A stretch of 64,000 bases of DNA, taken from assembly GCA_963575745.1 (NCBI GenBank), contig CAUYUJ010000956.1, positions 1-64,000 of the forward strand, written 5' to 3'. This document shows, piece by piece, positions 55,733-64,000 of the stretch. The position numbers were made by a program, and so were the translations under genes. The notes below the pieces were generated by a model. That model made no database searches. It was not told the origin of the DNA and worked only from the letters and a program-made list of their open reading frames with translations. This DNA is from Prorocentrum cordatum (taxonomy: Eukaryota; Sar; Dinophyceae; Prorocentrales; Prorocentraceae). How positions within the stretch are numbered: position 1 is the first letter of the stretch; each line of letters starts with the position of its first letter.

Positions 55733-55885
55733 CTGATGGCCTTATGCCTCTGCAGTCGCTTGCGCGCGGGCCGCCCTTTGCATCCTCCGGGCATCCATGC
55801 TGCGGAGTCTGGCGGCAGAGGTCGTGGATGGGGTAACGCTGCGGCGCGGTGCCACCATGCGGGGCAAGGGGTTCGAAGATGGTCA
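55733..55885. other. GC-rich spacer, nothing recognised
   Basis: Short conflicting frames only. Confidence 0.4.
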
Positions 55886-56069
55886 GTATCGTTTATCCGA
55901 CCCCCATCCCCGTCCCCATCCCCTTCGAGACCCCCACCAAATTACCCCCCAGTTGGGGATGCACCCCTCGAAACCCGAAGGGGACGACCTATATCCCCAT
56001 CTAGGGGGGTTAAATCGGCCAGTGGGGCCCAGGCCACGCCGCTGGGGATGGGGATCGGATAAACGATAC
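55886..56069. mobile_element. Foldback MITE, family M4 (GTATCGTTTATCC ends)
   Basis: The 26-bp terminal inverted repeats differ at one position; arms begin GTATCGTTTATCCGA and are followed by C-rich sequence. TA at both edges is a possible target. It is 184 bp and non-coding. Only one copy seen here. Confidence 0.7.
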
Positions 56070-56600
56070 GCATATTGGGAAACTGTGAGGCGGAGGCAGA
56101 TGCAAATGCCCAGCGAAAACATGAGCAGGAGAGCCAGGGGGCAGGAGCAGGAACAGCGGGGAACGGCGGTGGGGCCCGGAGGCATGAAGCCGTCGTGAGG
56201 AAGGGATCCCAGACTGTGTTTGCATTTCTGTGGGCCCCCTCGTCCGTGGGGCCCCATCCCTCAGGGCTGCATCTTAGAACCGCCGACGGGAAAAGGTGAA
56301 GGAGGGAGGCGGGTGGTCTAGACCGAGCTGGGGGGGGGAGATCGTAGAAGCTTCGCCGCTGGTCCTCACGGCGGTCGATCGGGTTGGCTCCCGGAGGGCT
56401 CTGGAGGACCAAGCAGGGCAGAAAAGGTCCAGGCAAGTCCAGCACATCTCGATCCTCCTTGTGATGTTAGGCAGACTTGGATCAACTGGGATCGTGGCGT
56501 TCTGCTCTCGCGATCCTCCTCGAGAGCACCTGCTGCGACCGCACCCGCGAGAGTCGCAGAGGCATGCGGCCCTGCTCCTCGGAGCCTGGCTTCCCCGGAG
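56070..56600. other. No gene recognised
   Basis: GC-rich sequence with overlapping open frames on both strands, no domains. Confidence 0.4.
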
Positions 56601-56603
56601 CCG

Positions 56604-56824
<221 letters not shown>

Positions 56825-57002
56825 GTGGCGTTCTGCTCTCCCCGGTCGGCGAGGAAGCACTACGAGTACGGCGCGGGCGCGATCACCGAGCCAGAGCGGG
56901 CGGCTCAGCGGGCTGTGCCTCGGGAGCGGCGCGGTCCTCTCCAGCTCCTCCTCAAGCTCCTCCTCCTCCTCTTCCTCCTCCTGGTGGTCGAGATGTGGGG
57001 CG

Positions 57003-57232
57003 GTCCTCCATCCTCCATCCTCCATCCTCCATCCTCCATCCTCCATCCTCCATCCTCTTCCTCCTCCTCCTCCTCCTCCTCTTCCTCCTCCTCCTCCTCC
57101 TCCTCCTCCTCCTCCTCCTCCTCCTCCTCCTCCTCCTCCTCCTCCTCCTCCTCCTCCTCCTCCTCCCTCCCCTCCTCCCCCCCTCCTCCTTCTCCTTCTT
57201 CTCCTCCTCCTCCTCCTCCTCCTCCTCCGTGC
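57003..57232 (+). repeat. CCTCCAT heptamer repeat, then CTC microsatellite
   Basis: Seven CCTCCAT units at about 57007-57055 are followed by about 170 bp of CTC/CCT. The tract abuts the truncated 5' edge of the second non-LTR element. Confidence 0.92.
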
Positions 57233-57239
57233 CGGCGGA

Positions 57240-57660
57240 GTGGACGGGGATGCAGTGGCTGGGCACCGGCTGTCCTCGCACCACGTGGGTCCAGGAGCTA
57301 GTGGTCGCCCTACACCTGCGGCGCCCGCTCCCGTCGACGAGTGCCCTCGATGCAAATGCAGACTTGGAAGCCTCTGCCTTGCGGGCCCTCGATCAGGTCG
57401 CCCCCAGGCGTGTTGCGGCGGCGCTCCACGCCGATGACCCGGTGCTACTGGCCTCCAGCCGAGGAGCAGCTCAGGCCCTGGTCGACGATCTGGCGGAGTG
57501 GGCGTTCCGTTACAAGGCCAGCCCCCATACCAAGGCCTCGAAGCGCGCGGTGGTTGTCTCTGGAGGGCCGGCCGCAGTCCAGGCGGCGGAGGCCTCCCCT
57601 CCGCTGGAGCTACAGCCGAAGGGGCGCCCCCCTGTGGCCGCCCGCGTCGTCTCCCAACAT
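57240..57660 (+). pseudogene. Non-LTR RT fragment (motif C and thumb), part before the insertion
   Basis: The frame reads A-L-H-A-D-D-P-V-L-L (about 57424-57453), the Y/H-A-D-D catalytic motif C, then D-D-L-A-E-W-A, L-E-L-Q-P-K-G and V-V-S-Q-H-K. Motifs A and B are missing upstream. The aspartates are intact. It is cut after codon AAA (57661-57663) by an AT-rich insertion; the sequel K-W-L-G-L-P-W follows at 57829 in the same phase. Confidence 0.65.
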
Positions 57661-57833
57661 AAATGTCAGGAGGGGAAAAAACATACAGACACAATTAATC
57701 TTCGATTCCCCAGAAAATATTTGAAAATATTGGAATTTGGGGGGAAGACAAAAACCCTGAACATATAGGAAAGTGTGAGGAATCTTTTTATTGGTGTGTA
57801 TTCATTTGTGTGTCCTTGGGCCCCTTCAAAATG
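57661..57833. mobile_element. 163-bp AT-rich insertion with AAATG duplication
   Basis: AAATG stands at 57661-57665 and again at 57829-57833, bracketing 163 bp of AT-rich DNA within a GC-rich RT frame. Removing one AAATG plus the insert (168 bp, 56 codons) restores Q-H-K-W-L-G exactly. The ends show only weak inverted similarity (AGGAGGGG against GAAGGGG, then ACA-rich), and a palindrome AATATTTGAAAATATT lies inside. There is no AG near the 3' edge, so a standard intron is unlikely. A MITE is my best guess. Confidence 0.65.
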
Positions 57834-58840
57834 GTTGGGCCTCCCGTGGCGCGGGGACCTAGACATGGCAGCCCTCCGTGGTCAGCGTCTGGGCGCCGCG
57901 TCCTCGCGGGTGGCGTCTCTCGCGGGCCTCGTCGCCAGGCGCGACCTCCCCCTGGCCGCCGCAGAGGCCATCTTCGAGGCGCAGATCGAAGGCGGCCTCC
58001 GCTGCGGACGGTGGCGCTGGGCGGTCGACGAGACCAGTGGCGCGGCGCACGACGCGTCCCAGGAGCGGTGGGCGCAGCTCCTGCCGGGCCTTCCGCCGTG
58101 GCGCGGTCGCCAAGCAGCTATGGGCGAGCTGGGCTGGGTGCGGTCCGGCGCGGATGTCGCTGTAGTGGAGGTAGCTGCCCGGCGCGCATCTCTGTGGGCC
58201 CTTCTGGACACGGACCTCTACAGGGAGGTTCTCCTCCTGGCGCACGGGGACGTCGGCCGGACGTGGGCCCAGGCATCCTTGGATCTCATCACCAAGTGGG
58301 GTCTGCCGGATTGGCCCGTGTGGTTTTTCTCCCGCGATGGGGGCACACTGGAGGCCTACAAGGCGGACATCCGTGCTCGAGTTGACGCCAGGTGCCTTGC
58401 AGCGTGGACGGTCGCTGCTGCACAGCACGTGCTCCCGCTGCCACACACAGAGCTGCGACCAGTGATGTCCCGTGGCATCCGAGGAGCCTTGGGCTCCGGT
58501 CTGTGCTGGGAATCGCTCGTGTCGCAGCGCTCCCTGGCGCTTTCTGTCGCTGGGCCACGTGCAGGGGCGGCAATCGTGGGCGCGGAGGCGGTCGTGCGTT
58601 CTCTGCGGTGCTGTGCAGTCCAGCCTCGCCTTCCACCTCCTGTCGGCCTGCCCCGCCACGTAGTCCGCTCGAGCGGCGTTCTGGCGGGCACGCGGCGTCC
58701 AGCAGGCTGCTCCAGCACAGGAGTGTGCGGCCGTCCTGCTGGACTGCGAGCTGGGCCAGGCAGGCCACGCTGAGGCGCTGCTCTTGGCCGCGGAGTTGGA
58801 GCGCGGTGTAGACGTCTTCTGGGCGAGTTGCGGTTAGAGA
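57834..58840 (+). pseudogene. Non-LTR RT C-terminal part with CCHC finger
   Basis: The frame open to 58773 holds the thumb and a long helical region (L-V-A-R-R-D-L-P-L-A, W-R-W-A-V-D-E, R-R-A-S-L-W-A-L-L). The zinc finger C-V-L-C-G-A-V...H-L-L-S-A-C (about 58594-58650) is read in another frame, so a frameshift lies near 58.55 kb. The end of the element is not sharp; pyrimidine-rich sequence starts at about 58845. Confidence 0.6.
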
Positions 58841-58904
58841 ACCCTCCTCTTCTTCTCCCAAGCCCTCTCTCTACCATTACTCCCCCTCCCCTCCCTCCCT
58901 CCCT

Positions 58905-59885
58905 CCCGCTCTGTCGATTTCCGGGTCGCCTCCCAGTGGCGCGAGATGGCGTCTCCCGCGTCGCTGTCTGGGTCGGTGGGTTGTCTTTCTCTCGTGTCTT
59001 TTTGCGAGGGTGCGGAGTTTTCCGCCCCTGCTACGTGGAGCGACGCGTGCCCACATGTGTCCTCGATCTCGGCCGAGTCGGGTCGGGCTGGGCTGGGACG
59101 GGTTGGGCTAGGCTGGGATCCGTCTCTCCTTCTCCCTCTCCTCCCTCCCTCCCGCTCTGTCGATTTCTAGGTCGCCTCCCGGGGACGCGAGATGGCGTCT
59201 CCCGCGTCGTGGTCTGTGTCGGAGGGTTGTCTTTCTCTCGGGTGGTGTTGCATGGGCGCGGAGATTTCCGCCCGTGCTTCGTCGAACGACGCGTGCCCAC
59301 AGGCGTCCTCGGGATCGGCCGAGTCGGGTCGGGCTGGGCTGGGACGGGTTGGGCTAGGCTGGGATCCCTCTCTCTCTCTCCCTCCCTCCCCTCCCCTCCC
59401 TCCCGACCTGTTGATTTCCAGGTTGCCTGCGGGAGGTGCGATGATTGTCGCGTCGCGGGCTGGGCTGGAGGGTAGTTCTGTTCTCGGGTTGTGCTGCGTG
59501 GGCGCGGAGCTTTCCGCGCGTGCTTCGAGGAGCGCGGCACGCCCTCAGGCGACCTCGATATCGGCCGAGTCGGGTCGGGATGGGTTGGGTCGGCTGGGCA
59601 GGGCCAGGATCTTATTTCTCCCTCCCTTCCCTCTTTCCCTCCCTCCCTCCCTCCCGCCGGCTCAGTCGAGTTCCAGGCCGCTTTCCGGAGGCGCGGGGAG
59701 AGATTTCAGCCCTTGCGTCGCGGCGTGGGCCGGAGGGTTGTCATTCTCTCTGGAGGTCTTGCGTGGGTGTGGCTTTTCCTGCGTGCCGAGTTTCGGGGAG
59801 CGACGTGCGCCCTCAGGCGACCTCGATCTCGGCAGAGTGGGAAGGTTGGGCTGGGTCGGTTAGGCGCTGGGGTCTCTCTCCCTGG
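58905..59885 (+). repeat. About 250-bp tandem repeat, four copies
   Basis: Copies start at about 58913, 59158, 59409 and 59663. Each has a pyrimidine tract (CTCCCTCCCTCCCG), GTCGATTTC-AG, GTCGCCTCCC, GAGATGGCGTCTCCC, a G/T-rich stretch (TTGTCTTTCTCTCG), TTTCCGC, GCGTGC, TCTCGGCCGAGTCGGG and GGGTTGGGCTAGGC. Divergence grows from copy 1 to copy 4. Confidence 0.8.
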
Positions 59886-60394
59886 CCACCCTCGGGAGGG
59901 CCCTGATCTTGGTTCCTCGCACAAGCTGGCACCCAGGTCGTGCTTTGGCACGCGGCGAGCCAGGACCGGGTAGGGCCCCCTTGCGTCGAGCACTGCGGGC
60001 CCTCCCACCCTCCCCGCGTTCCTGGCTGCGATCGCCCGCGTAGCCCTGGGAGGCCGCTGATGCGCGCCAGGACCACGAGGCGCGTTTGGCTCGAGTGTCC
60101 CCAGATGCCGTGTGGGGTGGGCTGGGGGCGCTCTCTGGGCCTTCAGGAGCCGGCCGGGATCCGCGCTCTTCGGCGGCCGACCCGAGGGCTCGCGCGGAGG
60201 CGATCTCTCTAGGATCGCTGCGTGGCTGTCCGTCGTGGGGGCCCTCTTGAGCCCTTCCCTCTCTGGTCCTCCTGCGGGGGCTGGGGCCGGGACAGGACAG
60301 GGTCCCTCGGGAGCGCCTTCTGCCCGGCAGTCTCGCAAAAAGGGCCGTGCCCGCGGCCTCACACGAGATCCGAAAGGGTCCAACCAACCAACCA
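59886..60394. other. GC-rich stretch, no gene recognised
   Basis: Open on both strands because of GC content. No domain. Confidence 0.4.
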
Positions 60395-60470
60395 ACCTGC
60401 TCCTCCTCCTTCTCCTCCTCCTCTCCTCCTCCTCCTCCTCCTCCTCCTCCTAATCCTGCTCCTCCTCCGT
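60395..60470 (+). repeat. CTC microsatellite
   Basis: CTC triplets with one CTAAT interruption. Confidence 0.9.
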
Positions 60471-60597
60471 TGCTTCAGTTGCCCTGTACCCGCACCTCGG
60501 TCACCGTTGCAAGGGTCGTATTGTGGGGGCATTGCGGCCAGTGCCGCCGACCCCGTGTGTGAGGAGGACAGGGAGACGGAACAGGTAGACGAGGAGG

Positions 60598-61185
60598 GGG
60601 GGCCCTTTGGGTCTTCAGAGCCTCTTGGGGGTCTCTTGGGAGCCTCCTGAGGGCCTCTTGGGTCTTCCTGGGGGCCCCTTGGGTGCCTCCCCGGACCTTT
60701 GGGGTGCCTTGTGGGACCTCTTGTGGCCTCTGGGGAGGCTCTGAGGCCGAAGGTTCCGCAGCTCCTTTCGAGTCCCCTGTGTGGGCAAGCTCTGGGAGCC
60801 GTCTTGGGGGCCTCTTGGGCCGTCTTGGAGGCCTCCTGGGCTGTATAGGGGCACTTGTGTCGATTCAGGGTCCTCTTGGAGACTTCTGGTGTTAGCTTGA
60901 GGCGATCTTGGGGCGATCGTGGAGGCCTCCTGGGCCGTCTTGGCGCGTCGGGAAGCCGAGAAGGCGAGAACACACAAATCTTTTCAAAAACAATGGTACA
61001 TTTTTTGTTGTAGTTCCCTCCTGGGGCCCTTTTCGGAGTGCTTTTGGAGGCCTCGTGGAGCGTCTGGAAGGTGTATTGTACCGTCTGGAAGCCATCAGTC
61101 GAGTATGGGACGCATAATTCGGTGATTCGCGGCCCTCTTTGTCCGTCTTGGAGACCTCCAGGGGCACTCTTTGTCCGTCTTGTTT
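60598..61185 (+). repeat. G-rich minisatellite (GGCCGTCTTGG family)
   Basis: Blocks such as GGGCCTCTTGGG, GGCCGTCTTGGAGGCC and GGCCTCCTGGG recur to about 60945 and again at 61020-61180. The stretch between is AT-richer and unassigned. Confidence 0.7.
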
Positions 61186-61229
61186 GTTTTTTTGGTGCCA
61201 CTGTACAGGGATCAAAGGGGAGGGGGGAG

Positions 61230-61301
61230 CTGTGACGGTGACGGCGACGGCAGCGACGACGACGAGGGGGAGCGGCGACGGTGACGGCGACGGCGACGGT
61301 G

Positions 61302-61334
<33 letters not shown>

Positions 61335-61375
61335 GCGACGACCACGTCGACGACGACGACGACGGCGAACGGAAC
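61230..61375 (+). repeat. GAC/GGC trinucleotide tract
   Basis: GACGGC hexamers with GACGAC runs. Confidence 0.92.
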
Positions 61376-61546
61376 AGCGTCTTCCACACGCCGGCAGGGT
61401 CGGCGGATTTCAGCTGTCCCCGCGGGGCTGGGCGCCCGCAAGGGGGCCCCTTGGCGCCCGCGATGGGGGAGGATGGGGGCCCCCAAAGGGCCAGGCAGGC
61501 GCGCGAGAAAGGCCAGGGAAGCTTCTGATCGTTATCTTATTCCACC

Positions 61547-61688
61547 GAGCGCGTTCCACTACTCGCAAAGTGCCTACTCGCAAACGCCCGAAAAACACAT
61601 GTCCGATTCAGTGTAATTTCTCGTAGATCCCCCCGAGCGGATCCAGGCCATTTGCGAGTAGCCACTTTGCGAGTAGTGGAACGCGCTC
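61547..61688. mobile_element. MITE, family M2, copy 2, perfect 26-bp TIRs
   Basis: The terminal 26 bp (GAGCGCGTTCCACTACTCGC then AAAGTG) are repeated inverted without a mismatch, and similarity extends to about 38 bp. The middle shares CGTAGATCCCCC and CCAGGCCATTTGCGA with the copy at 29659-29805. It is 142 bp, non-coding; no clear target duplication. Confidence 0.85.
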
Positions 61689-61977
61689 CTTTATAGTCAT
61701 TGTTCGACTACACGTAGGAGTGACCCTTCGCCGGAGTGACCTTCGGTGCGGGCTCACCGGGGTCCCCCCGACCGCTGAGCGCGATGCGGTAGTGGCTGCT
61801 TGCGCGCCTGGATTTGGCCACCTTGCGCCCACTTAGTCCGCGCACTACAGGTCACTCTTGCCCAGGGTCACTCTTGCGTGTCGCCGAATTATACGGCGGA
61901 TCGACGCGGGCCCTCGCACTCCCCCCCTTATGGCGTAGACCTTGGCTCTTTTTGGCGCCTGTGTCAAGCAGGCGGAG

Positions 61978-62182
61978 TAATAGGGGAACAAAAAGTGGCA
62001 TAAACCTAAAAACTCGGAGGCCCGCGCGGATTTCTCGGATCGGCGCTGGACCCCCCTCCCTGGCGCGCGGAGCGCGCCAGGGGCGGCGCTGGAGGCGCCG
62101 CTGGGGGGCCCCAGCGCCGATCCGAGAAATCCGCACGGGCCTCCGAGTTTTTATGTTTATGCCACTTTTTGTTCCCCTAATA
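61978..62182. mobile_element. Foldback MITE, family M1, with TAATA target duplication
   Basis: GGGGAACAAAAAGTGGC...GCCACTTTTTGTTCCCC is bounded on both sides by TAATA (61978-61982 and 62178-62182). Arms of about 67 bp match with two differences. The centre holds smaller GC-rich stems (CTGGCGCGC/GCGCGCCAG), so the single strand could fold into a branched hairpin. Confidence 0.88.
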
Positions 62183-62503
62183 GTGGGCCAGCATGTGCCG
62201 TCTGTGACGGCATATCGGGCTCCCGTCGCCTCCATAGCCCCGCGGAACGTTCTCGTTCTTCGGCGCTTCGACATGGAGCCAAAGGGGGCCCTAAGTAAGC
62301 ACGGGAGCCCCGCCTCCCCCATGGGATTCCCCACGGGAGCACTGTTCCAGGCAGTCGCGCTGAGCAGAGGCCTGGAGCCAGCCCCTCCCTCGCGCCCCCC
62401 TCTGGCTCTGTGTCGGAGCGCCGAAGGAAGAGAACGCTCCGCGGGGCTTTGTGGAGGCGACGGGAGCCCGAGATGCCGTCACAGACGGCACAGGCTGGCC
62501 CAC
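62183..62503. repeat. Long inverted repeat, 110-bp arms
   Basis: GTGGGCCAGC...CGTCTGTGACGGCAT at 62183-62292 faces its reverse complement at about 62394-62503 with roughly 89 percent identity, across a 100-bp spacer. Adjacent MITE sequence on both sides extends the symmetry to about 160-bp arms. Confidence 0.85.
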
Positions 62504-62595
62504 TATTAGGGGAACAAAAGGTGACATAAACATAAAAACTCGGAGGTCCGCGTGGACTTCAAGTTTTTTTGTTTATGTCACTTTTTGTTCCCTGA
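62504..62595. mobile_element. Foldback MITE, family M1, internally deleted copy
   Basis: GGGGAACAAAAGGTGACATA at the left and TATGTCACTTTTTGTTCCC at the right, with only a short centre (84 bp in all). It has the same ends as the 61978-62182 copy but lacks the GC-rich core. The left edge is preceded by ACTATTA, the complement of TAATAGT next to the other copy. Confidence 0.8.
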
Positions 62596-62689
62596 ACTAT
62601 GGCCTCCAGCATGCCTGGCATGGGGCGGGAGGTACAATGATGGAGGACGGGCGATAATATGGACTGAGGAGGACGGCGAGGAACTTGAA

Positions 62690-63830
62690 CCCCAAGCCCT
62701 AAGCCGAGGATTCTTCAGGCAATCTCGAGATTCATCAGTAATCCCTGCGATCCTCGCGGGATTCTTCAGGACCCCCCAGATCTCTTCAGGAAGCCTTGGG
62801 ACTCCATGTAGTGAATTATCAGGCTCTTTTCAGATTCCAGGACCACCCCAAGATTCCGTGAGGGATCCGATCCCTGGGTTTTTATTGAGAGGCATCAGGA
62901 GGATTCCCTGAGGAGTCTTCGGGGGCCTTAAACGCCCCGCAGGGATCCATCGGATTCTATAGGATTCTTCAGAATCTACACAAGATCTCCCAAAACACGC
63001 AAGGTGCCATCAGGAACCTTTGGGATTCCCTGAGGGAGCCTCAGGATTCTAGCAGACCCTTCAGGAATCCGCAGGACTCTTTCTGGAATGCTTACGGTTC
63101 CTTCTCAGGAATCCTCAGGCGTCCTTCCAGTTTCTTGAGGAACCCTGGGGATTCTTCACGAATCGACAGGATCCCTTCAAGATTTACCAAGACACCTGAG
63201 GATTCTTCGGGGTGCTTTTCACGAGCCCCCAGGAATTCCTCAGGATCCTCCGAGGATGTTTTAACATCCATATGCTTCTTTTGGTCTTCTCAGGGTTTCT
63301 CTAAACGGCTTCAGGATTCCCGCATGACTCTTTGTGGTTCTTTCAGGATCCGGCAGGATTTTTCAGGAGTCCGCACGATTCCTGTAAGAGCCATATGGAT
63401 TCTTCAGGAAGCTCCCCGTTTGTCTGGTATGAAGTCAGAAGTCACCAGACTTTCTGCAGGGGTCCAAAGGATTCTTTTAAGAGTCTTCGGGGTCCCATCA
63501 GGAACATGATTCGTTCCGTCTAGGATCCTCAGAAATTCTTGTTTCGCAGAAACAGATCCTCATGATTCCTTCGGGAAGCGTCCGAGCTTCCTCAGACATG
63601 CTCATGATTCCCTCAGTGTTCTCCAGGATTCCCCATTGGTTTGACGGACTCTCCTCGGTGTTCCCATGGAATGCTATGATTGATTTCGGAATCTGAGCAT
63701 GTCCCAGGGATCCTCACGATTACATGGAGATTTCTCAGGATCCGCTGAGGATTCTTTAGGCATATTCCAGATTCCGTGAGAATTCGTCAGGGTTTTTGAA
63801 GATTCTTCTTCGGGAATCTTGGAGACTCTT
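62690..63830 (+). repeat. Degenerate array of an about 20-bp unit (GGATTCTTCAGG)
   Basis: GGATTCTTCAGG, GGAATCCTCAGG and similar blocks recur every 15-25 bp for 1.1 kb with strong divergence. No gene. Confidence 0.7.
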
Positions 63831-63874
63831 TCCCCAATCAGAGCTTGCCTCTGTAGGGGTCCTAGCGGATTTAA

Positions 63875-64000
63875 GGGTAGGTGAGGTGCGCCGCCGATTC
63901 GGTGGCCGGGCCCGGGTGCCCGGGTGCCTGGGTGCCCGGGTGCCCGGGTTTGCCGCCGATTCGGTGGCTGGGCCCGGGTGCCCTGGTGCCCGGGTTCGCC
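63875..64000 (+). repeat. GCCCGGGT minisatellite within a larger repeat
   Basis: GGGTGCCCGGGTGCC-type units occur inside a roughly 72-bp repeat that restarts with GCCGCCGATTCGGTGGC at about 63890 and 63951. It is cut by the window edge. Confidence 0.8.

Larger units (their letters stand above)
57240..58840 (+). mobile_element. 5'-truncated non-LTR retrotransposon, second type
   Basis: Only the part from mid-RT to the C-terminal zinc finger is present, on the plus strand, starting right after a CTC tract. It is not the same family as the element at 16.5-20.3 kb: the RT is followed by a C-C-H-C finger instead of the nuclease-like domain. A 5' truncation is the usual outcome of target-primed reverse transcription. 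Confidence 0.7.

Noticed and set aside
57661-57833. The AT-rich insert as a spliceosomal intron
   Set aside because: No GT/GC...AG pair fits the boundaries that restore the frame, and the flanking AAATG duplicates indicate a transposition event instead.

Overview
The window looks like nuclear DNA of a dinoflagellate. Three things point there: a 22-nt block at 2118 that matches the dinoflagellate spliced leader (DinoSL) at 19 positions, a DinoSL-like block inside both LTRs of a large Ty1/copia element, and retroelement proteins with dinoflagellate hallmarks (a GEASHPGP motif in a non-LTR element; a copia polyprotein with RING, methyltransferase-like and Tpt1-like modules). The genus cannot be decided from sequence alone. 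I recognise no intact host gene, tRNA, rRNA or CRISPR array. Nearly everything is retroelement, MITE, satellite or microsatellite.

Layout. 1-5.6 kb: trinucleotide tracts, a relict spliced leader and small minisatellites. 5.6-14.1 kb: GC-rich, protein-like but broken sequence with a decayed copia gag zinc knuckle (7.16 kb) and a Tpt1-like fragment (13.0 kb), split by a 2.3-kb array of an 11-bp unit and by ACT tracts. 14.1-16.3 kb: G-rich minisatellites. 16.5-20.3 kb: a dead non-LTR retrotransposon lying between two GGA tracts. 20.4-24.4 kb: low-complexity DNA and minisatellites. 24.4-36.6 kb: large repeat units that share one conserved tail, interrupted by MITEs, a duplicated block and three related satellite arrays (77, 77 and about 90 bp). 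36.77-53.12 kb: a nearly complete but inactivated copia element with 218/217-bp LTRs, inserted into one of those units with a 5-bp target duplication. 53.1-57.2 kb: the rest of that unit, GAT and CGT tracts, a 63-bp repeat and two MITEs. 57.2-58.8 kb: the 3' half of a second non-LTR element carrying a precise 163-bp insertion. 58.9-64 kb: 250-bp tandem repeats, G-rich minisatellites, a nested set of foldback MITEs and degenerate short repeats.

The copia element is the centre of interest. Reading 5' to 3' it holds gag, a CCHC knuckle, a disordered linker, a Tpt1/KptA-like RNA 2'-phosphotransferase domain, a RING-H2 finger, a 73-bp tandem array, an aspartic protease, a methyltransferase-like domain, a zinc ribbon, a DDE integrase and a truncated reverse transcriptase; RNase H is not visible. 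Thirty-one short hairpins, nearly all fitting GC-NN-G / GNRA loop / C-N'N'-GC, are scattered through the coding and non-coding parts of the element. Their two central base pairs change together while pairing is kept. I find no such density elsewhere in the window. This is the strongest candidate for an undescribed structural system. All retroelement reading frames here are broken by stops and frameshifts, so no functional protein is claimed.
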